Shown here: in pieces, positions 35,846 through 45,454 of the stretch | Position numbering within the stretch: the stretch's first letter is position 1 | How the letters are laid out: the number at the start of each line of letters is the position of its first letter | Translations under genes and position numbers: made by a program | Assembly (NCBI GenBank): GCA_030220185.1 | Contig: JASPKZ010007538.1 | Span: forward strand, 861,501 to 925,500 | Source of the DNA: Diploptera punctata | Lineage: Eukaryota > Arthropoda > Insecta > Blattodea > Blaberidae | Length of the DNA stretch: 64,000 nucleotides | Direction: 5' to 3' | Notes under the pieces: generated by a model | What the model was told of the DNA's origin: nothing | What the model saw: the letters and a program-made list of their open reading frames with translations, nothing else | Database searches by the model: none

Positions 35846-36175
35846 CATAGCCAAATGATTAAGGCAGTAAGAGTTGGCGTAGAGCTATGGGACTTGCATT
35901 GGTTCAGGTCTCCATGGGGAAAGAAATTTTCTCATGGAAAATCGGCCAGTATGGGACCGGTGCCAACCCAGCATTGTGAGGCATTTAGGTAGCTACAATA
36001 AGTAGCGACTCCAGGTTGAGAAGCCCAGCTATAACGGCTGGGAGACCCGACATGCTGACTACATGTCACCCCTACACTGGCTAGGTGATCGTCTACCTCT
36101 GTGATTAACACATGTGGATGTGAGGCCGGCTGATAGGCCAAGGGCCTTCTAGGCCTGTCGTGCTTGGAGTTGACT
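35846..36175 (+). mobile_element. tRNA-derived SINE (family 4), copy 2
   Basis: Same head (TAGCCAAATGATTAAGGC) and body blocks as the copy at 34393. It ends with AGGCCTGTCGTGCTTGGAGT. Confidence 0.85.
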
Positions 36176-36304
36176 GGGAATCAAACCTGGGACCTCATGA
36201 ACAGTAGTCAGAAACGCTGACCACTAGCCCATGAGGCTGATAGTGATAAAATTAATTTAATAAATCTGTATATCCAATCAACTATTTATGTTTAAGTTTT
36301 TGTG

Positions 36305-36415
36305 AGAATGGGGACATCTTACCTCAAATTAATGTTGAGTTCTGTTTGGACATGTTTCAGTATAATCCTTTATATCATTGTCAGCTTGCCCAGAACCTCA
36401 AAATGTTACTTCTTA
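36305..36415 (-). mobile_element. solo PLE end with hammerhead motif
   Basis: Runs from GGGACATCTTACCTCAAATT to the complement of AAGTAACATTTTGAGGT at 36398-36415. A hammerhead-like motif lies on the minus strand at 36349-36384 (CTGACAA, T, GATATA with TATACT, GAAA, ACATGT, C); G8 is replaced by A. No coding sequence. Confidence 0.65.
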
Positions 36416-36659
36416 AAATCTATTAGAGACAACTATTTATATTATTTATTTTTAATTTAAAAGTAAGATGTGTAATATAAATATAATATTGCTAGATCCC
36501 ATACAAGGTATTGAGGAATGTTTTTGTAAGTTATATTATAAAAAAATTCAGTTGATTGGATATAAAGTCTTATTACATTAATTTTATCACTATGTTACTA
36601 CGTTGAATTCTTAACTTTTAGAACCTAAAAATCTGCTTGCTATTAATAACTAATAAATA

Positions 36660-37112
36660 GTGTGAGTCGTGAAATCTCACCTCATAAACTCCGTGATCTT
36701 CAAACATGGTTCTGCAATTTCAAGAGGCATCCCTCTCATCTTCAGCCCTCTTTATGACTGTTGAACTTCATCTTCAAAGTTGCCATCTGTAATGTGTTGA
36801 TCTGTTGAACTTTGAGATCAAATCTTTCTCGCCAGGAATTTCAAAATTAATGGATATAAATTTGTTATTCAAAACATATATTTTTTCCCAAACTGTCAAA
36901 TCCAAGGTTTTTGCCAAATGTTTCAAAAGTTTGTTTGTTTTTTCAATTCTATGACTTTCTACCAAACTATCAGCTGCAATTGCCGATATCTCAATTTCAC
37001 GATTTTTAATATTCCAAAATGTTATTTTGTTCGAGTGTCTAAATTTCTTTTTGTTTTTCCTATATATAATTTATTGTAGTCTTTACAGCTAATTTATGAA
37101 ATTTTAATACTT
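36660..37112 (-). mobile_element. Penelope-like 3' fragment (PLE-F)
   Basis: The minus strand carries decayed nuclease C-terminal sequence (LDLTVWEKIYVLNNK, about 36850-36900, and GKTKRNL-like sequence near 37050). The terminal region has TTTGAGG-type and CACCTCATA motifs (36675-36686). A hammerhead-like motif at 36709-36745 (CTGAAGA, T, GAGAGG with CCTCTT, GAAA) has a degraded stem III. A related copy is at 45455-46040. Confidence 0.7.
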
Positions 37113-37247
37113 TCCAGTTTGGTTCTGAAAATTATGGAAATGTCCTTCGAAACATGTTCCAGATGAGAGAGGCAAGATGTTAATAAGTGATTCAATTTCC
37201 TTGAATACATTTTTTTGTTTAAATTAGAACACACTGTATATTTGCAG

Positions 37248-37394
37248 GTAAATCAAGATAGGAATCCTGACGATGAGATGTTGAGTCCATCACAGAAAGA
37301 AGCGCAAAGGTGCATGTCTGAGAACCTGCACGGTGGTGACTTGGAGAGTATGAAGATCCTATCTTACAGAAGTAAAGCTCCACAAGCACCTGAT
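37248..37394 (+). CDS. fzy: Cdc20/fizzy, coding exon 4
   Basis: Acceptor TTTGCAG ends at 37247; donor GTGAGT at 37395. It is 49 complete codons in phase 0, beginning VNQDRNPDDEMLSPSQKEAQ and ending ILSYRSKAPQAPD. LSPSQKE and MSENL match the stretch before the KILR-type motif of Cdc20; MKILSYRSKAP is its counterpart (human KILRLSGKPQ), which contacts the APC/C and checkpoint proteins. The KEN box that human Cdc20 has just upstream is not present here. Confidence 0.92.
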
Positions 37395-37648
37395 GTGAGT
37401 ACAACTCTGTTCTGTTTAACAGGCTTGGTGAAGAAGGAATTCAAAAATACAATGGTTTTACTTAATAAATACAGTATTACCCCTCTTTTACACTTTTAAA
37501 GGGACAACAGGGAAAATGGTGTAAAATAGGGGAAAGTGTAAATTGAGGGAAATGAAGATGAGCTCAAAAATATTGACCCTCATATTCAGCAACCCTTCAA
37601 GAACATGCAAAAAAAAAGCACTGACTGGGATAATATACAGTATTAGCT

Positions 37649-40600
37649 TACTTACTTACTTACTCACTGGCACTATCAAACCCGTAGATTCATGGCCGTG
37701 CGGACATAAGCTCTCCATACATCCCTATCCTGAGCTAATGCTTTCCAATCATTCCCTGTATAATCTACTTCCCTCAAATCATAGTTAATGTTGCTCTCCC
37801 ACCTCATTCTTGGTCTACCAACTGGGCGTTTTCCTTCTGGCTTTCGTACAAGAAGTTTCCATGCACATCTTTCATTCCCCATACGCGCAACATGTCCTGC
37901 CCATCGCAGTCTATGAGACTTAACTGTTCTTATTATATCTGGCTTCCTGTAAAGACCATGTAGTTCATTGTTATGAAGTCTTCTCCATTCACCTGTCTGT
38001 TCATCTCTCTTTGGTCCAAAAATTTTCCTAAGAACTTTATTTTCAAATACTCGTAATCTCCTTTCCTCCCTTAAAGTAAGAGTCCATTTTTCGTACCCAT
38101 ATAATATAACTGGTAGAATAATAGTTTTATATATTTTCAGCTTAACGTTTTTTGAAAGGAGTTGGGACATCAAAAGTCTCTGCAATGCATAATAGCACGC
38201 ATTTCCAGAATTGAGCCTATGTTTAATTTCTTTGTGCATCTCATTCCTATTTGTGATTATTGTTCCTAGGTATTTGAATTCAGCCACTTCCTCAAAATTT
38301 CCCTCATTTGTCATTAACTGTCCATTTCCATTATATACTGAATTTCTACGTGTGACCATATATTTAGTTTTACTGATATTAACTCTCAGTCCTAATTTCT
38401 TAGTGTTACTCAATAGTGTGTGCGTGTTGGCCTTCAGTATCTCCTCGCTATCGGCCAGTAGTACTACATCATCAGCATAAACTAACAGCTTATTAATACC
38501 ATTCAGTTGTAAGCCTTCCACATTCTCTAAAGATTTAATGGCATGATCTAGTACAAAATTAAATAGTAGAGGAGATAGTGCATCTCCTTGCTTCAACCCA
38601 TTCTGGATTTCAAAAGTGTCTGAAAACTGTTTGCCTACACGCACCCTACTCTTTGAGCCATTTAGACACATTCGTATAAGTCTAACTAACTTTTTAGGAA
38701 TTCCGAACTCCAGCAGGATATTATATAACTTCTCCCTCTTAATTGAATCATATGCTTTTTTGAAGTCTACATATAGTTGGTGTACAGTACCATTTCTTTT
38801 CTAAAATCTGTCTTATACTAAAAATCTGATCTGTTGTAGACCTGTTTCTTCTAAATGCACATTGATGATCTCCTAGAATGTCATCAATATAGGGAGTAAG
38901 TCTGCTTACTAATATATTTGATAGAATTTTGTACGAAGTTGAAAGTAATGAGATGCCTCTGTAGTTGTTGCAATCAGTTTTATCTCCTTTCTTATAAATT
39001 GGTACGATAATTGATTCCTTCCATTCATCTGGAAGAGCTTCTTTTTCCCAAATCATACTAAGCAACCAGCGTATCTTGTCCATAAATTTTTCTCCCCCTG
39101 ATTTTATCAGTTCTGCTGGGATCTCATCTGAACCTGATGCTTTATACATCTTCAATTTTTCAATCGCCATTTCAACCTCTAATGCACTTGGCTCTGCGAC
39201 TAGCATTTCTGCTGTCTGTAACTTATCCTCCTCAATGTCCTGTTCTGTATGTACATTTAATAGCTGATTAAAGTAACCTTTCCATCTATTTAATATACTT
39301 CTAGAATCTGCAATCATATCCCCATTTTCATTCCGAATTATGTTTGTTCTAGCCTGAAACCCTTTCTTCTCTATACTAATTCCCTGATATAATTCTCTAA
39401 TGTTCCTATTTTTTTGCATTCATTTCAAGATCATTAATCTTCTCTCTCAAATATTCCCTCTTCTTACTCTTTAGTAACTTGGTGGTTTCCCGTCTAACAC
39501 TACCCAATTGCTCTAAATTTACCTCATTTGGCTCGTGTAACCATTTCATTTTTGCTAGCTTTCTTTTCTTTACGATGTCGGCACATTCCTCATCAAACCA
39601 TTTCTTGTTTTGCCTCTTTTTTAAACAACCAATGCTTTCTGATGCTGACAATTTAATACTATCTCTTATAGCCTCCCATTCTTTATTTATATCAGTTTCT
39701 TCTTCGTTTGCCACATTGTCATCTGAAGTTTCCAGTACTTCAAATCTATTAGCAATTTTGATTTGGTATTCTTGCCGCATTTCATCATTTTTCAAGTTTT
39801 TTAATTCATATTTTACAGAATCATCTTTAGCGTTTGTTCCTCTCATAAGCGATAGCCGTTGTCTGATTTTCACTCTGACCAGATGATGATCCGAATTGCA
39901 GTCTGTCCCTCTAACTGATTTAACATCGATGATGCTACTGTGCCAGCGTTTATCCACTAATACATGATCTATCTGGTTCCGAGTTTCTCCATCTGGGGAC
40001 GTCCAGGTGTATTTATGAATATCCTTATGCTGAAATGTTGTGCTCTTAACAATGAGATTCTTTGATGTGGCAAATGTGACTAATCTAACCCCGTTGTCGT
40101 TACTATCTTCATGAAGACTGAATTTGCCTATTGTTGGTCTGAATATATCTTCCCGTCCCACTTTTGCATTAAAATCTCCTAAGACAATTTTCATATGATA
40201 TCGTGAAAGGCTATCAAATAAGCATTCTAATTCGTCATAGAACTCATCCTTGATCTTGTCATCTTTATCTTCTGTGGGGGCATGTACATTTACAATTATA
40301 AAATCATGTCGTTTACCCTTTAGAATTATGTATGATATCCTATCACTAACAAACTTAATATCTCGGATAGCGGATAGGATCCTCCTTCTGACTAAAAAAC
40401 CTGTTCCAAATGCAGGTCTTTCTGCACCCCCATAGTATAATGCAAAGCTTCCTGATTCCTGACTACCTTCTCCTGGCCACCTAACTTCCTGTAAGGCGAC
40501 TATATCCAAGGGCGATTTATCCAATTCCTGTGTTAATATCTCTAGTGCCCCGCTATTGTATAAAGTCCTAACATTCCATGTTCCTAGGAACATGTCCCTA

Positions 40601-40902
40601 TGTTTGAGCCTTTGGCATGGGTTCCCTGAAGTAGTCCCCGCCCGGAGAACCGAATGGGGGACTATTTGACCTCCGGAAAATTTTACCCCAGATGAACCCA
40701 TGTCCACATTTCTTGACGGTTGTATTTTTACGGTGAAAGATCGTCACTCTTTGCCCAAGGTACTTTTTTCGTCTAGCTATCACCTTCGACCAGTCCGGCA
40801 TGGGTAACCCTATCGGCAGCGATGCTACCGCTGGCATAGCTCTCAGGATCATTTAAGCACGCAAGCCACTCCACCACGACAAGGGAAAGATACCATGGAG
40901 GG
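37649..40902 (-). mobile_element. RTE-type LINE copy 2, full length
   Basis: A 14-bp target duplication, ATACAGTATTAGCT, lies at 37635-37648 and 40903-40916. The 3.25-kb length, complete endonuclease and reverse transcriptase, and a (GTAA)n 3' tail (TTAC repeats at 37648-37668) show an essentially complete insertion. Confidence 0.93.
37676..40707 (-). pseudogene. RTE endonuclease and reverse transcriptase, two frameshifts
   Basis: Reading from 40707, the endonuclease has MFLGTWNVRTLY, VALQEVRWPGEG, VLGDFNAKVGRED, RNQIDHVLVDKRW and DCNSDHHLVRVK, so the catalytic Asn, Glu, Asp and His positions are all present. The frame is open to 39406. One extra T in a T run near 39410 shifts it. The next frame (39419-38748) holds the start of reverse transcriptase with KKGDKTDCNNYRGISLLS and CAFRRNRSTTDQIFS. 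An 11-base loss near 38790 shifts it again. The last frame (38671-37676) has GLKQGDALSPLLFNFVLDH, the catalytic YADD and the LRWAGHVARM tail. An upstream frame at 40852-40598 may be the 5' end. Only two lesions were found. Confidence 0.9.
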
Positions 40903-40944
40903 ATACAGTATTAGCTAAATAATGTAATGTTTATATTAAATTAA

Positions 40945-41120
40945 TGTTGGGAAGTAAACATTATGAGGTATAAAATTAATGTTTTTATTACCTCACCTCA
41001 TATCCTTTTTCTTCTATACTGCAGTTTCGGGAAGAAAAAGGATATGAGGTGAGATAATAAAAACATTAATTTAATTCTTAAATTAAACCTCATAGTGTTC
41101 TTTCCCTGTGAAAGTTAAAT
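40945..41120. mobile_element. solo PLE-A palindrome
   Basis: Begins GGGAAGTAAACATTATGAGGT. The arms are CACCTCATATCCTTTTTCTTC (40991) and its complement (41033), meeting just beyond the GCAGTTTCGG part of the hammerhead, so only half of that motif remains. On the right it ends with the complement of the PLE-A left block TTTCACAGGGAAAGAACACT (about 41095-41115). Confidence 0.8.
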
Positions 41121-41202
41121 AAATTATGAGGTATAATCATTAAAATTCATCGGAGAACATATTGTTTAAACAACTCACCTCATAGGATTCATGCTTCCAT
41201 GA

Positions 41203-41238
41203 TATCGCGATTTCAAACATATTCATGTTCATCTTCAG
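41203..41238 (-). ncRNA. hammerhead ribozyme motif, foldback PLE-I left arm
   Basis: Minus strand CTGAAGA, T, stem II GAACAT with ATGTTT, GAAA, stem III AT-CGCG-AT and H17 = A. The second stem III pair is U-A here instead of C-G in other families, a compensated change. Confidence 0.72.
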
Positions 41239-41261
41239 CCATAAGATGAACATGACTATGG

Positions 41262-41297
41262 CTGAAGATGAACATGACTATGTTTGAAATCGCGATA
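41262..41297 (+). ncRNA. hammerhead ribozyme motif, foldback PLE-I right arm
   Basis: Same motif as its mirror. Stem I can form six pairs: CTATGG before the core with TCATGG after H17, including two wobble pairs. Sense to Cdc20. Confidence 0.74.
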
Positions 41298-41467
41298 TCA
41301 TGGAAGCATGAATCCTATGAGGTGAGTTGTTTAAACAATATGTTCTCCAATGAATTTTAATGTAATGTTAATGGTTTATTTTAGGAAGTTATATTTTGAG
41401 GTTCTTTTAATCAAGTTTTTTTGAATCTGGAATCATCTTACCTCAATTTAATGTTGATTTGTTCTCG

Positions 41468-41503
41468 AACATGTTTCGATATAATCCTCTTTATCATCTT
41501 CAG
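41468..41503 (-). ncRNA. hammerhead ribozyme motif, PLE-C copy 2
   Basis: Minus strand CTGAAGA, T, stem II GATAAA with TATATC (one mismatch relative to copy 1), GAAA, ACATGT, H17 = T. The right-end counterpart at 43836-43865 lost stem III in a deletion. Confidence 0.65.
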
Positions 41504-41721
41504 CTTGGCCAGACTGATGAGTTTTATGTTGTGAACCCTGGATGTCAGTATCAGCTTCTTCCGGCTGGCCGAAGAAGCTCCATACAGGGTCATGTTCAGC
41601 AGGAATTTCGAAATTCATAACTCTATTTTTGTTCTTCTGAATATAATTTTTTTTCCCAAATGGTGAGTTCCTTTGTATATTCTAACTGTTTTAATAATTT
41701 AGTATTTGAATTTACATTATG

Positions 41722-42058
41722 TTGTTTTTATTATTAATTTCATACATCTCAATAACGGATAGATCATATTTGAAGAGAAAAATTATACGCTCAGACCGGG
41801 ACTTGAATCCGGGACCCTTGGTTCTCTAGACCAAGTGCTCTACCACCTGAGCTACCTGAGCAAGTACCGATCTAAACACAAATTTTTCTCTATATACGTT
41901 GTAATTCCCACCCACCAAATGCTATGAAGCCTTTGCTTCTATCTTTACAAATGGCGGCTCCTTTATTTAGTAGATATATTTGGAAATTATAGATTTACAT
42001 TATAAATGCCAGTATGGCTTTTTTCTGAGCGTATAATTTTCCTCTTCAAATATGATTT
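41722..42058 (-). mobile_element. tRNA-SINE family 2 with inverted end
   Basis: Target-duplication-like TTACATTATG and TTACACTTATG at the two edges. From the left: complement of AATAATAAAAACA, then the tRNA part at about 41790-41865 (complement of a GCTCAGG acceptor, CTAGAGA anticodon loop and GGATTCAAGTCCCGG T arm), then the body to GCCAGTATGGC. Immediately right of the body is a reversed piece of the SINE 3' region (TGAGCGTATAATTTTCCTC, about 42026-42044). Confidence 0.82.
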
Positions 42059-42167
42059 ACACTTATGTTTTTGGCCCAAACATGAGCAGCAACTGCAGAT
42101 TTTTCTATTTCCCCATTTTTAATATTATGTGTTCCTTGGTTCTAATTTTCAGGTTTCTTTTTGTTTT

Positions 42168-42169
<2 letters not shown>

Positions 42170-42202
<33 letters not shown>
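42170..42202. repeat. (TA)n microsatellite
   Basis: An alternating TA run in the PLE-C copy at the position of the YIG codons; the parallel site in copy 1 (25782-25801) has a shorter TA run, so the slippage seed is the element's own coding sequence. Confidence 0.9.
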
Positions 42203-42211
<9 letters not shown>

Positions 42212-43240
42212 TGAGAACCAGTACATTCAATTTGATATATTCCTGATTTTTTACTTTGATCAGTTTTTTCATTTTTGTTGGGGCTCTCAATGGGAAACCC
42301 CATTATTGCCTTTCCTAGCAAATTCATTTATGAGCAATTTTGAATGTAAAATCACAAAAGCACATCCTACAATGTTTAAATTTTGGAGCAGATATGTAGA
42401 TGATATAATTTGTATTGTAAAAGAAAAACATGTAGAAGATTCCCTAGAATTGTTAAATTTACAGAGTATAAACATTAAATTTACCATAGAAACAGAAGAA
42501 AATAAACGCAAACCTTTTTTGGATCTTGAATTGGTTAGAAACTAAGAAAAAAGAAAATTGAATTAGGGATTCATAGGAAAGAAACTTATATGGAGAATTG
42601 TATTAAATCAACAGGGTTCAATCCAATAGGACATAAATTGGCAGCGTTCAATAGTTTACCTCACAGATTGGTCAACGTACCCTTAAGCAAAGAAGATTTC
42701 AAAATTGAGAAAAATCACATAATGAAAGTAGCAAGAGAAAACGGGTTTGATGATAAATGGTACACAAAAGGATAGAAAAGTTAAGAAAAAAAATGATAAA
42801 CAAAAGCACTCTTGAAAAAGAAAAACCACCTATAAAAAATGCAGGAAATTCACATATCACCCGCACACAATAAATTCAAAAGATATTCGACAAATTTAAT
42901 ATTAAATTAGCACCGAAAAATGACCACAGTTTAATAAACTAATAAAAACCAAACAAAATGGAAAAATAAATCAAAGTAAAAAATCAGGAATGTATCAAAT
43001 TGATGTACTGGTTGTGAAAAGATAAATATAGGGAAAACAAAAACAAACCTGATAATTAGAACCAAGGAACACATAAGAAATATTAAAAATGTGGGAAATA
43101 GAAAAATCTGCAGTTGCTGCTCATGTTTGGGCCGAAAAACATAATGTAAATTTGATACTAAATTATTAAAACAGTTAGAAAATACAAAGGAACTCACCAT
43201 TTGGGGAAAAAATTATATTCAGAACAAAAAATAGTTATGA

Positions 43241-43709
43241 AGTTATGTAGATAGGAAATAACACTATGAGGTTTTTTAATATTGTTTATTTTTTATTATT
43301 TCACTCACCTCATACTTCATAATTCATAGCAGACCCTGGATTTCTTCACATCTTTTGTGACATTCCCAATGCTGCGTCACTTTCACAACTGACGTCCAAC
43401 GGCCTTCTATCCTGCAGACTGACCTCCGTGCCATCTGGTGGCCGACCGAAGAATTTCCAAATCAGTCCTCTTTCTTTATAACCGGGTATTTCAAAATACA
43501 AATACCCGGTTATATAAGGAAGAGGACTGATTTGGAAATTCTTCGGTCGGCCACCAGATGGCGGCGGAGGTCAGTCTGCAGGATAGAAGGCCGTGGACGT
43601 CAGTTGTGAACGTGACGCAGCATTGAGAATGTCACAAAAGATGTGAAGAAACCCAGGGTCTGCTATGAATTATGAAGTATGAGGTGAGTGAAATAATAAA
43701 AAATAAACA
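43241..43709. mobile_element. foldback PLE end moved as a unit (PLE-E)
   Basis: A 10-bp target duplication, ATAGTTATGA, lies at 43231-43240 and 43710-43719, inside PLE-C copy 2 whose sequence is continuous across it. The insert starts with AGGAAATAACACTATGAGGT and then consists of two arms of about 210 bases in mirror orientation (43278-43499 and 43500-43705). They contain CACCTCATACTTC and the sequence next to the nuclease stop codon. Degenerate hammerhead-like sequence remains (GAAACCCAGGGTC, 43647-43659) but C3 is lost. Confidence 0.88.
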
Positions 43710-43952
43710 ATAGTTATGAATTTCGAAATTCCTGCTGAATATGACCTTGTATGGAGGTTCTTCGGCCAGCCGGAAGAGGGAGTTGATATTGACACCCAAG
43801 TTTCACAACATAAAAGTCATCAGTCTGGCCAAATGCTGAGGATGATATAGAAGATATATCGAAATAAATCAACATTAAATTGAGGTAAGATGATTCCAGG
43901 TTCAAATAAAACTTAATGTAATGTTTCTTATAATTTATAATAAAATTCTTCA

Positions 43953-44065
43953 CATCTCACCTCATATCCTGTCTTTTATTAATTTAGAAGACGGGATTTG
44001 AGGTGAGGTGTAAAGAATTTTATTTTAAATTAAACCTCATAGTGTTATTTCTGTAATAGTTAAAT
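43953..44065. mobile_element. miniature PLE palindrome
   Basis: CACCTCATATCCTGTCTT (43960) is mirrored by GAAGACGGGATTTGAGGTGAGG (43987), followed on the right by the complement of AGAAATAACACTATGAGGT. No coding sequence; the flanking duplication is not clear. Confidence 0.7.
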
Positions 44066-44250
44066 ATAATGTGTGTTTTGAACTGCTGTAAACATGAAAT
44101 TACTTTCTTTTACTTTCACCATTCAAAAAATAAATAACAAGGAGAGGTTCAGCAAGCAGCACTATGAATCTTTATTGAGAGATTAAGAAACAAATTTGTT
44201 TTGTCATAGAAGTGCATGAATTGAATTTCATAAATGTTTGAAAGTTCTGA

Positions 44251-44401
44251 GCCAACTTAGTTGGCTCAATGAACATGCTCTGCTCTTTATCAAAGCCAGC
44301 TTCATTGGCTCATTAAACTTGCTCGGCTCCTTATCGATTGTATAGCAGCCAGCTTCATTGGCTTAATGAACTTGCTCTGCTATATATCGATTGTACAGAA
44401 G
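44251..44401. repeat. tandem repeat, about 53 bp by 3
   Basis: Three diverged units start at 44251, 44295 and 44348 with GCCARCTTHRTTGGCT and share GAACTTGCTCTGCT and ATCGATTGTA. Each unit's start is itself a small inverted repeat (GCCA...TGGC). Confidence 0.75.
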
Positions 44402-44629
44402 CGAGATAATCGATCAAATAAATCAAATATCTTCAATTTTAAATGCTGATGTCACGTAAATTGTGTGAAAACAAAATTTCAGAAATGTAAAGCGAGGTTT
44501 TTAATAGATTGTGAATATAGGGAAACTGAAGGGAACTTTAAAGAATGTTGTAAAAGTGGGGTAATACTGTAATACTGTAATTTTTAATAATATGAACAGA
44601 GAAGATGCATCTGAATAGGCATTAAGAAT

Positions 44630-45030
44630 ATTTCAGCTTTTTGGTCTTGCTGAATTCGGAGATAGATTTTTCTCTTTTTCCACACTTCAGGATTTGGTAT
44701 CTTTCACATTGTTTCTTGCACAGTTCACATACACAACTTTCATAAGACTTGTGGTATTTTTCTGTTTTCACCCAATTCGTAATGGAAACCATGGGTCATT
44801 AATTTTATGATAATATGTCTCTGGGGTTGATTTTCCTTGGTCCAGGGATCACGTTTGAGCTATAATAATCCTTGTGGATCTTCCTTCTCTTTGTCTTCCT
44901 TTCTTCTATTAGTTCGTTGTATGGTCCGGTGGATGGCAGCAGAGATTGCAGTCTAATGTCTTCCAAGAAGTAGGTCTCTTTGGCAAGTTCATAATCTAGC
45001 TGGGATTTGGTGTTTGCTGCGTATAAGTTT
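44630..45030 (-). pseudogene. LINE C-terminal fragment, same family as 6035-9488
   Basis: The minus strand encodes DYELAKETYFLEDIRLQSL and STGPYNELIEERK, matching YELARESLYVEDLRMKHL and TTGPYTELVHRSK in the upstream LINE. A Cys-rich segment follows (CVCELCKKQC). It is an isolated 3' portion. Confidence 0.7.
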
Positions 45031-45036
45031 TGCCTA

Positions 45037-45415
45037 TTGTATTCTTACCTTATATTGTTGTTTGTAGTAAGAAATATGTTTCAAGGCATGTTTGCCCCAT
45101 CTTCAGTTGGTACAGATTAATTTTTCCCAAGTTGTCGGCCATGGATCTCGACTACTGCTCCCTCTTTCTCTAGTTTAATGAACTTGCTAATTAAGTTCTC
45201 TCCCTGGGAATTTTAAAATTCGTATTAGAAAATTATGAATTTTGAAATTCCTGGAGATAGGAACCTAATAAGCAAGCTCTTTGGACCACAGAAAGAGGGA
45301 GGAGGAGTTGAGATCCAGGACTGACAACTTGAGAAAAATCAGTACTAACTGAAGATGGAGCAACATGCTTTGAAACATATTTCTTACAAGAAACAACTAT
45401 ATGAGGTAAGAATAC
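45037..45415. mobile_element. foldback PLE end with two hammerhead-like motifs
   Basis: Arms 45041-45235 and 45230-45415 mirror each other, including AGTAAGAAATATGTTTCAAG and its complement. The outer blocks are TTCTTACCTTATATTGTTG and CAACTATATGAGGTAAGAA. Hammerhead-like cores are at 45073-45106 (minus; CTGAAGA, T, GGGGCA with TGCCTT, GAAAC) and 45349-45381 (plus; CTGAAGA, T, GGAGCA with TGCTTT, GAAAC). Stem III (ACATAT) is imperfect in both. Confidence 0.75.
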
Positions 45416-45454
45416 CACAGGCCAAACTTATTTATTAATTTAATTAAAATGACA

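Larger units (their letters stand above)
41141..41360. mobile_element. foldback PLE end with twin hammerhead motifs (PLE-I)
   Basis: The left arm 41141-41238 and right arm 41262-41360 are almost perfect complements (GGAGAACATATTGTTTAAAC and CACCTCATAGG and their mirrors). There is a 23-base centre and no coding sequence. A GAGGTATAATCATT block precedes the left arm (41128). Confidence 0.85.
41385..43925 (+). mobile_element. Penelope-like element (PLE-C copy 2)
   Basis: Same design as copy 1. A reverse-oriented 3' part (41385 to about 42260, with a SINE inside) is followed by plus-strand reverse transcriptase: LLPFLANSFMSNFECKITKA, the catalytic RYVDDI (about 42391) and FLDLELVRN. A GIY-YIG remnant follows to about 43225. 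A foldback PLE-E insertion (43241-43709) then separates it from the last 200 bases, which end with AACATTAAATTGAGGTAAGATGA (about 43871-43893). Many small losses; inactive. Confidence 0.82.
37472..44569. mobile_element. second TIR element (CAGTATTACC ends) opened by insertions
   Basis: The left end is TA then CAGTATTACCCCTCTTTTAC (37472). The right end is the near complement GTAAAAGTGGGGTAATACTG followed by TA (44571). CAG termini and a TA target fit pogo or Tigger-type elements. The element's own sequence appears to be 37472-37648 plus about 44066-44569. The rest is RTE copy 2, PLE ends, PLE-C copy 2 and SINE sequence. No transposase was seen. Confidence 0.55.

Noticed and set aside
43641..43665. 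Hammerhead motif in foldback PLE-E
   Set aside because: GAAACCCAGGGTC could be a stem III with H17, and a paired stem II is present. However, both arms read TTGAGAA or TTGGGAA where CTGANGA is needed, so the core is not there.
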